From Symsagittifera roscoffensis (lineage: Eukaryota > Xenacoelomorpha > Acoela > Convolutidae), in contig NC_087064.1 of the NCBI RefSeq assembly GCF_963678635.1, forward strand, positions 80,327,526 through 80,391,525: a stretch of DNA of 64,000 nt, given 5' to 3'. Positions 58,355 to 64,000 of this stretch are shown here, in pieces. The notes beneath the pieces are model-generated. The model did no database searches. It was not told where the DNA came from and saw only the letters and a program-made list of their open reading frames with translations. Both the position numbers and the translations under genes were made by a program. Each line of letters begins with the position of its first letter. Positions within the stretch are counted from its first letter, which is position 1.

Positions 58355-61300
58355 TGGTACGCTGATATAGGTCTGATACTCCCCTGGATACTCCCCTGGA
58401 TACTCGCTGATACTCCCCTGGATGTTAGGGCCAGTGTCTCCACTCCCTTGGATTTTCGGGGCAACTCCCGATACCTCCCCTGGACATGTGTCCATTTGCT
58501 GATCGCTATCAAGCATGATAGGGTCCCTTCTTAAAGCTGAAGCGTATGTCAAAACGGACCTTTCCTCCCAATTCGAGTGCTGAGGGAATGCAATTTTACT
58601 CATCTCAGGATCATTTTCGTCTAAACAGAAACATTTTTGTTTTAAGACGTTCTTCCAATTCGAATTTTTCAAACTTGGTTTTTTCGTAAGATTTCGTAAA
58701 ACGGTGTTGGCCTCCCGGCCGTGGTGAACTTCAAAAGGTGTTAATTTAGTAGTTGCATTTTTGGAAAATCGTAGGGCGCCTAGCGCTTTATCGACCATAG
58801 ATTCTAGAGACTTATGCTCTTTTTCAGTCGCATATGTTAGGACAAAATTCTTCAAACTTCCTATTGTCGGTTCAACGGACCCCGTGCCTCGATGATCATT
58901 CACTGGGGAGTACATTAGCTCGATGCCTTCGTTGTTACAGAAGCTTTTAAATTTATTAGATGTAAAACATGATCCCTGATCAATGTGGATTTTCCGAGGT
59001 ACTCCATGATGAGGTATGTATTTATCGAGGAATTTTAAGACTTTATCTGACGTGTTAGTGGTAGTAACCATTGATGATGGCCACCTTGAGAAGCGGTCCG
59101 TAGCAACCAAGACATATTTCTTACTCTCATTTAAGTAATTTATTGGCCCCCAGAAGTCCAACTGTATACATTCATTGGGTTCCCTTGGTTCAGGGACCTT
59201 CCCCATGTCTCCCTTGGGTAATAACGATTTTAGGTTCTTACCCGCTTCCGTGCATTGCTGACAGTACGTGGCTTTTGCTGCCAAACTGCGGTACATGTAG
59301 GGATACCAGATGTCACGCGCTGCTTCATACATGTTTCTTTTACCGTGATGGTAATAATGTATCCGCGACTCAATTGGGACTTGTAATGGCAAAGGAATGA
59401 CCAATGGTCCATCCAACCACACACAATCGTCCCGTAATGACAAATCGTTTGCGTATTGGGCCCAGTACTTCCCAATCTTCAGGAGTTCTTCTTTCAAGTT
59501 AATCTTCTTCTCCAATGCTTCTTTTACTCGTACTAAGTTCACATCCGCCGGTATGTTTGAGGCAACAAATTCTAAATTAAACAGTTCTGGTAACGCTTGA
59601 GATTTCTTGATAACCTTGAAATCACGGGGAATGATAGACATAATTTGCTGATTTGGATTAACGGTAGGAAAAAGCTCGCCTGGGAATTTCGAAGGTATAG
59701 AAAGTACTGTATTAATTTTTGAATCCCGTGTATTTTTAGTAATTGCAACAATTTCAGGGTTAATGACAGTTATTTCATCGCTACTCAATAGGTTTTCATC
59801 TAACCTAAGCGGAGAGTTGATCTGAGGTTTTAGTATATTCGGAGAGTTAGTTTGGGAATCAATTTCAACATTTTCAACATTTTCAATTTCAAATACAGGG
59901 AAAGAACAATTAGAATCGCTATCCATTTTGTTTGAATTATTTGATGTAGGCCAATTTAACCGTCTTCCAAGGGAACAATATATAGAGCCCACTGAATGTG
60001 CCTTGGACTTTTTTGATTTACGCGTTATGCAAATTGATCGTTTCCTATTGGTCGGTGTCTTCACGCATGACTTTCCGCCCTCAACCGTCGCTGTTTGTAG
60101 GCATGTTATCCGTTCTCGCTTTTGATTGGATGAAAACCGTCTAGACTGTTTAGAACCAGTTTCTTTAATATCCTGATAATTTCGTTCACCAAAGGGTTTT
60201 AAATAATTTGTGAAACCAAGGGATTTTCTAATTGAAGCGATTTTTGCCACGGTGAACAAATTATCATATTGACTTATCGGTTTAGGGGGTTCGCTAGGAT
60301 GCCTTGACAAGTAATCTGCTAATCCGATCGTGGCGCCCGGTTTGTGTTCTATTACAAAATCAAAAGGTATCAGTCTGTCTAGCCAACGTGTCAGTCTTGA
60401 AAAGAGAGTTTTGTTTTTCTTGTTATTCCCGTTAAGTAATGAAATTAGGGCCTTATGGTCCGTGATAACTGTAAAGGATCTTCCTAAAATGTAGTTTCTG
60501 AAATATTCGGCCCCCCATACCACCGCCAGCATTTCAAGCTTGTAATTGGAAAATTTTTTCTCGGCTGCGTTTAAGAATCGTGATGCAAAAGAGATAGGGC
60601 GCCACCCTTCTGTACCCAATTGCTCTAAAACCGCTCCAAGGCTATTATGACTTGCATCGCAAACAACTCTAATGTCTTTATGAGTATCGAAATGTTTTAT
60701 TTCAACTATGTTTGCGACCCCCAATTTAATGTTTTGGAAAGCATTTTCACATTCCGCGGTCCAGTTATATTCGTTTTTCTTGCTGAGAAGTGGCCTTAAT
60801 GGAGCTGACATCTCCGCTATCGCTGGTAAATATTTATGCAAGCTGTGGATTGAGCCCATAAATGATTTCAATTGAGTGACTGTTTTAGGAGTATTTAATG
60901 CGTCTATCGGCGATGTTTTGCGTTTAAGCGGCGTAACCCCCGTTTCGGTTATACGATGACCGAGCCACTCGCATTCTCGCTTCGCAAACTGGCATTTTGG
61001 TAATTTCAGCGATATGTTTTCGCGGTTTAGTTTCCTGAGGATCTTTTCAACCAAGGAGATATGTTCTACTTCCGTTCCCTTGGTTGTAACCAAAATATCA
61101 TCAATAAACGCGTTCGCTTGTGGGAATTCGTTCAAAATTGAGTCCATTACTCGTTGGAACTCTGCCGGCATGGACGTTAGCCCGTAAAACTCTGTTCGGA
61201 ATCGGTATGTTCCTGTCGACCGTCCGCCCACCAAAGAAAAGTTACAGTGCACGCTTGTTTCTTCACTAAGCGGTAGTTGCCCATACGCGTACGTTAGATC

Positions 61301-61603
61301 CATCGTAGTAAAGTACACCTCCCCTTGTTTTTTCTCGGAAATAAGTTGTCCTATTGTATCTACAAGTTCTTCTATATTTGGCATTTGGTATTTGTTTTTA
61401 TGAACTTGTTTATTAAGTTCTCGAGATTCCAATGCTAACTTTACGGACCCGTCTTTTTTTACGGTGATGACGATCGGAGAAACAAAATATCGATCCGGAC
61501 ACTCTTTCAACTTTTCTACATGTCCCTGTGTTAATAGCTTATCAATTTCCTTGTCCAACTTTTCTTGGAGCGTTAACGGCACTCTCTGTCCCTTCTGCTG
61601 CAT
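58340..61603 (-). CDS. pol: Pol polyprotein of second Gypsy element (RT-RNase H-integrase)
   Basis: 1,087 residues. RT about 1-230 with Asp in FTTMDLTYAYGQL (102) and the box FIDD (166-169) in place of YxDD. RNase H about 310-435 with D316, E357, D382 and D430 (VVCDASHNSLGAVL, LEMLAVVWG, TDHKALISLL, LADYLSRHP). Integrase about 740-960 with His pair and CQQC, D in QLDFWGPI, D in HIDQGSCF and E in GSVEPTIGSL. The frame is the same as gag-protease, from which it is separated only by TAA 61700-61702. All catalytic residues are present, so this pol could be functional apart from its 3' end. Confidence 0.92.
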   Translation of the reverse strand: MQQKGQRVPLTLQEKLDKEIDKLLTQGHVEKLKECPDRYFVSPIVITVKKDGSVKLALESRELNKQVHKNKYQMPNIEELVDTIGQLISEKKQGEVYFTTMDLTYAYGQLPLSEETSVHCNFSLVGGRSTGTYRFRTEFYGLTSMPAEFQRVMDSILNEFPQANAFIDDILVTTKGTEVEHISLVEKILRKLNRENISLKLPKCQFAKRECEWLGHRITETGVTPLKRKTSPIDALNTPKTVTQLKSFMGSIHSLHKYLPAIAEMSAPLRPLLSKKNEYNWTAECENAFQNIKLGVANIVEIKHFDTHKDIRVVCDASHNSLGAVLEQLGTEGWRPISFASRFLNAAEKKFSNYKLEMLAVVWGAEYFRNYILGRSFTVITDHKALISLLNGNNKKNKTLFSRLTRWLDRLIPFDFVIEHKPGATIGLADYLSRHPSEPPKPISQYDNLFTVAKIASIRKSLGFTNYLKPFGERNYQDIKETGSKQSRRFSSNQKRERITCLQTATVEGGKSCVKTPTNRKRSICITRKSKKSKAHSVGSIYCSLGRRLNWPTSNNSNKMDSDSNCSFPVFEIENVENVEIDSQTNSPNILKPQINSPLRLDENLLSSDEITVINPEIVAITKNTRDSKINTVLSIPSKFPGELFPTVNPNQQIMSIIPRDFKVIKKSQALPELFNLEFVASNIPADVNLVRVKEALEKKINLKEELLKIGKYWAQYANDLSLRDDCVWLDGPLVIPLPLQVPIESRIHYYHHGKRNMYEAARDIWYPYMYRSLAAKATYCQQCTEAGKNLKSLLPKGDMGKVPEPREPNECIQLDFWGPINYLNESKKYVLVATDRFSRWPSSMVTTTNTSDKVLKFLDKYIPHHGVPRKIHIDQGSCFTSNKFKSFCNNEGIELMYSPVNDHRGTGSVEPTIGSLKNFVLTYATEKEHKSLESMVDKALGALRFSKNATTKLTPFEVHHGREANTVLRNLTKKPSLKNSNWKNVLKQKCFCLDENDPEMSKIAFPQHSNWEERSVLTYASALRRDPIMLDSDQQMDTCPGEVSGVAPKIQGSGDTGPNIQGSISEYPGEYPGEYQTYISVPPARP

Positions 61604-61699
61604 TGGTACAAAATTTTTGAAAATTTCTGTCTGAACCTTGTAGTTCCTAATTTTTCCAACCCTAGTAAAAAGTTTTGGGAATAGCTTACTGAAGTATAA

Positions 61700-63313
61700 T
61701 TACCATTGAACCATCTGCTCATCCTCCGGTTCGTCGTGCCCCTCATTGCATGAATTGTCTTCCGTCCCCTGGATATTCATTACTTCCCCCCTTGGATCTG
61801 CTTGCATCAACTGGAGTCCGAGTTTCCCCATCAAATCACGTCCCACGATGGATGGTCTGGTCCCCCCAATGACTCGGACTTCTGCTTTCGTCTTCCAGCC
61901 GTTTGATGCTAACTCGAGTTCCATTCTGCCCAAAATCTTGATCCGATTGTTACTGTAATCCCGGAATTCGTCATCGTCAGTGTCATCTTGTTTTAAATTA
62001 ATTCCCGCTCTTCCCACTGTTCTCCTCAAATCTTCTAGTGTTAAAATGGATATCGGCGATCCACTGTCGATCCAAATGTTCATCGGGTGCCCATTAATGT
62101 ATAATTTGAGTTTAGGTCCGGCAACTTTCAATACTGTTTCCTTCTTCCGTCTAATTGCCATAACCATGTAGTCGTCTGAACTTTCTGATGACCAGCTGTG
62201 GTGTTCTCGTTTAACGAAACCTACTGAATTTGCCGCCACTTGGGGCCCCACGTCATCCGAGGGGGTATCTTCTTCCTCGAATAGCTCATTTCCTTGGATT
62301 AATCTAACCGGTTGTCCCCCCCCCCTGGATTGTTGTTTTCCCCGGCAAGTCCTCTCAAAATGCCCGATCTTTTTGCAAAAATTGCATGTGACGGCTCTTG
62401 CTGGGCATCGTTGTCGGTGCTCTGGGGTGAAGTTCGGTTGATTGCAATTGTAACATCTTCGCTCTTGCATTCGTTCTTGTGTTCGACCTCCTCCACGATT
62501 TGGATATTGGCCCCGTCCCCTTGGCATTCCTCGTCCCCTGGATCCAAGAATATTGCTGATTGGTTCCGTTTTGATCTGCAGGGAACCCCCTGGCGATGGA
62601 TACGCCATTCCCGTGGAACCGGATGCGACGCCCTTGTAACTCTTTGCGTACTTGTCTCCTCTTTCATATGACATTGCGATTCTCAATGCTTCCTCCGGGG
62701 TTTTAGTTTCCCTACACAGCTCGTTCTGCGCGTCCCTGTTCCTCATGTTGAAAATAAATATGTCTCTCACCATTTTCCGCTCCTGGGTGCCCAAATTGCA
62801 TCTTGCCGCCATTCCACTAAGTTCTGCATAGAACGATTCTAAGCTTTCACCCTCCTTTTGTTTCCTCGACAACATCTGGTACATCTCGTACGTTTCGTTT
62901 TGCTCTTTCTGAAAAAGAGCTACACAGGTATCCAAAAAACGTGGGTATCGTATTGTTTCCATATCTAAATGTGGATGCTGATTATGCAAAGCTCTCTGTC
63001 CCTCGTGTCCCAGGCATAAGTACAGATTCGATATCAGTGTACGTTCGCCTTCTGCCCGTGGTTTTCCACCAATGTCACCCAGGTCATTAATCTGTACTTC
63101 AGTTAATGTCGATGCGAAGTAATATTCCGACGAGACTAGTCCATGTTTCGCCACCATTGCCCAATGATATCTTTGTTTCCAGTGTTCCCATAAGAGTTGT
63201 GGTTCCGCCTGATTCGGAGGCCAGAAAGCCACAATTCCAAGGGTTTTTCCCCCCTCCATCCACTGACTGCGCCATAACAAGGTTTCCCAAGATTTTATGC
63301 TGAGGCGTTGCAT
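61700..63313 (-). CDS. gag-pro: Gag-protease of second Gypsy element
   Basis: 537 residues. Capsid-like region to about 230 (FQKEQNETYEMYQMLSRK, ESLESFYAELSGMAARC), an Arg/Gly-rich stretch about 255-280, zinc knuckles CYNCNQPNFTPEHRQRC and CNFCKKIGHFERTC, then an aspartic protease with NIWIDSGSPISILT and IVGRDLMGKLGL. The true N-terminus is probably at 63365 (MKKRKLDILIEDCMRAWY) in another frame, with a shift in the GGGGGG-AAAAA stretch near 63250. Confidence 0.88.
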   Translation of the reverse strand: MQRLSIKSWETLLWRSQWMEGGKTLGIVAFWPPNQAEPQLLWEHWKQRYHWAMVAKHGLVSSEYYFASTLTEVQINDLGDIGGKPRAEGERTLISNLYLCLGHEGQRALHNQHPHLDMETIRYPRFLDTCVALFQKEQNETYEMYQMLSRKQKEGESLESFYAELSGMAARCNLGTQERKMVRDIFIFNMRNRDAQNELCRETKTPEEALRIAMSYERGDKYAKSYKGVASGSTGMAYPSPGGSLQIKTEPISNILGSRGRGMPRGRGQYPNRGGGRTQERMQERRCYNCNQPNFTPEHRQRCPARAVTCNFCKKIGHFERTCRGKQQSRGGGQPVRLIQGNELFEEEDTPSDDVGPQVAANSVGFVKREHHSWSSESSDDYMVMAIRRKKETVLKVAGPKLKLYINGHPMNIWIDSGSPISILTLEDLRRTVGRAGINLKQDDTDDDEFRDYSNNRIKILGRMELELASNGWKTKAEVRVIGGTRPSIVGRDLMGKLGLQLMQADPRGEVMNIQGTEDNSCNEGHDEPEDEQMVQW

Positions 63314-63365
63314 ACCATGCGCGCATACAATCTTCGATCAAAATGTCTAGCTTTCGTTTTTTCAT

Positions 63366-64000
63366 ATACCCATATTAAAAGTTTACCAAAAACTTTGTCG
63401 GGGTCTTCGCTTCACTTAAATAAGTTCTTCTCACTACTGCTGATCAAAAAAGGTCTCAATGAGCAGCCTTCGTTGTTAGCAAGAGAATACCATTTCTGAT
63501 ATGACGATATGACGGCAAAAATTTATAGCTTGATCCATTTGTCACAACAAATATATCGTTCAAACAGCAAATATGCAAATGTGTTTGCAATTCGTCCGTG
63601 TTAAATCAATTGCTCTCGGAAACTCAGCTGGCATATCTGTAGAGCCGTAGAACCTGATAGGTTCCGGTTTTTCTGGTACCTACAAATCTAAAAAAAAAGC
63701 ATTGCCTCGTAATGTTTTCATCCCATGGGCGCTGAGCCTGAGCATTTTTCAGATCTATTCTTTGAAAAATAATAAAAATGTGACTTCCCGGCTGTTACAT
63801 TGCTTCTCTTTGTCAGGCTTTGGTTTTTGTTTTAATGGATTCATTTGATCTGCTGGGAATCTATTGCATGCTTTTTTAAATTTTTTTTTCAGCGCGATCG
63901 CGATTGAGCTGATTAATTGTTCATCATTGCTTGACTATATTAGTTTGATGATTCTTCTTCTTCTTTCTCTTGTAGATGAAATGAAACTTTTATTCATTTC
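63366..64000. other. Unassigned sequence upstream of second gag
   Basis: If the element is complete this is its leader. A palindrome GAACCTGATAGGTTC lies near 63650. I see no LTR, gene or tRNA-complementary primer site here. Confidence 0.4.

Larger units (their letters stand above)
57631..63365 (-). mobile_element. Second Gypsy-group retroelement (5' LTR not seen)
   Basis: Minus-strand order: gag with two zinc knuckles, protease, RT, RNase H, integrase, basic C-terminal region. A purine-rich tract at 57631-57644 (minus strand GGGAGAGGGA) followed by TGG suggests the 3' LTR begins near 57630 and extends to lower coordinates. I found no second copy of that sequence between 63366 and 64000, so the 5' LTR lies outside the window or is lost. 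Confidence 0.85.

Noticed and set aside
58108-60125. Plus-strand ORFs over second pol
   Set aside because: Antisense shadows of a clear pol frame with all catalytic motifs.
63366-64000. 5' LTR of the second Gypsy element
   Set aside because: No stretch here matches the sequence beyond the polypurine tract near 57630.
1-64000. CRISPR array, bacterial operon or phage content
   Set aside because: Splice sites, SINEs and LTR elements show a eukaryotic genome; no regularly spaced repeats with unique spacers occur.

Overview
The window is a piece of an AT-rich animal genome. Long introns, GT-AG splice sites, an SLC39A (ZIP) metal transporter with an ER-type signal peptide, a centrin-like EF-hand gene, tRNA-derived SINEs, a LINE tail, hAT-type miniature elements and two Gypsy-group LTR retroelements all point to an invertebrate metazoan; I cannot name the phylum. 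A run of 200 Ns at 30636-30835 is a scaffold gap.

Layout. 1-1300: LINE 3' fragment, twin hairpins and a short tandem duplication. 1309-18737 (+): a ZIP8/ZIP14-type transporter with at least eleven exons; its introns are full of SINEs, a ~360-bp-arm inverted repeat and old dispersed repeats. 18.9-29.1 kb: intergenic, with no gene seen, holding miniature inverted-repeat elements, a 437-bp tandem duplication, a SINE family and an hAT MITE with an exact 8-bp target duplication. 29239-30522 (-): 3' part of a centrin-like gene, including a probable 12-nt microexon. 30.5-34.3 kb: gap and transposon copies.

34404-53200 (-): the most striking object, an ~18.8-kb LTR retroelement with 412/410-bp LTRs and a 4-bp target duplication (CAAG). 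It carries a basic leader frame with no ATG (ORF0), a very long gag, protease-RT-RNase H-integrase, a 53-residue two-helix membrane ORF, a Pro/Ser-rich ORF, an envelope-like glycoprotein ORF and a further unknown ORF. Most of its stop codons are single in-frame TAAs. It landed inside a small signal-peptide-like ORF whose two halves (34338-34403 and 53205-53468) remain in register across the target site.

53.2-57.6 kb: palindromes, short tandem repeats and another miniature element. 57631-63365 (-): a second Gypsy-group element with gag-protease, pol and a basic C-terminal region; its 5' LTR is not visible. It holds many copies of an octamer (CCCCTGGA on +) that occurs in all three coding frames. 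The last 0.6 kb shows nothing I can assign.

The host genes (metal transport; a centrin-like calcium-binding protein) are not functionally linked. The retroelement ORFs work together as classical replication modules, though both copies carry stops or frameshifts and look inactive as assembled.
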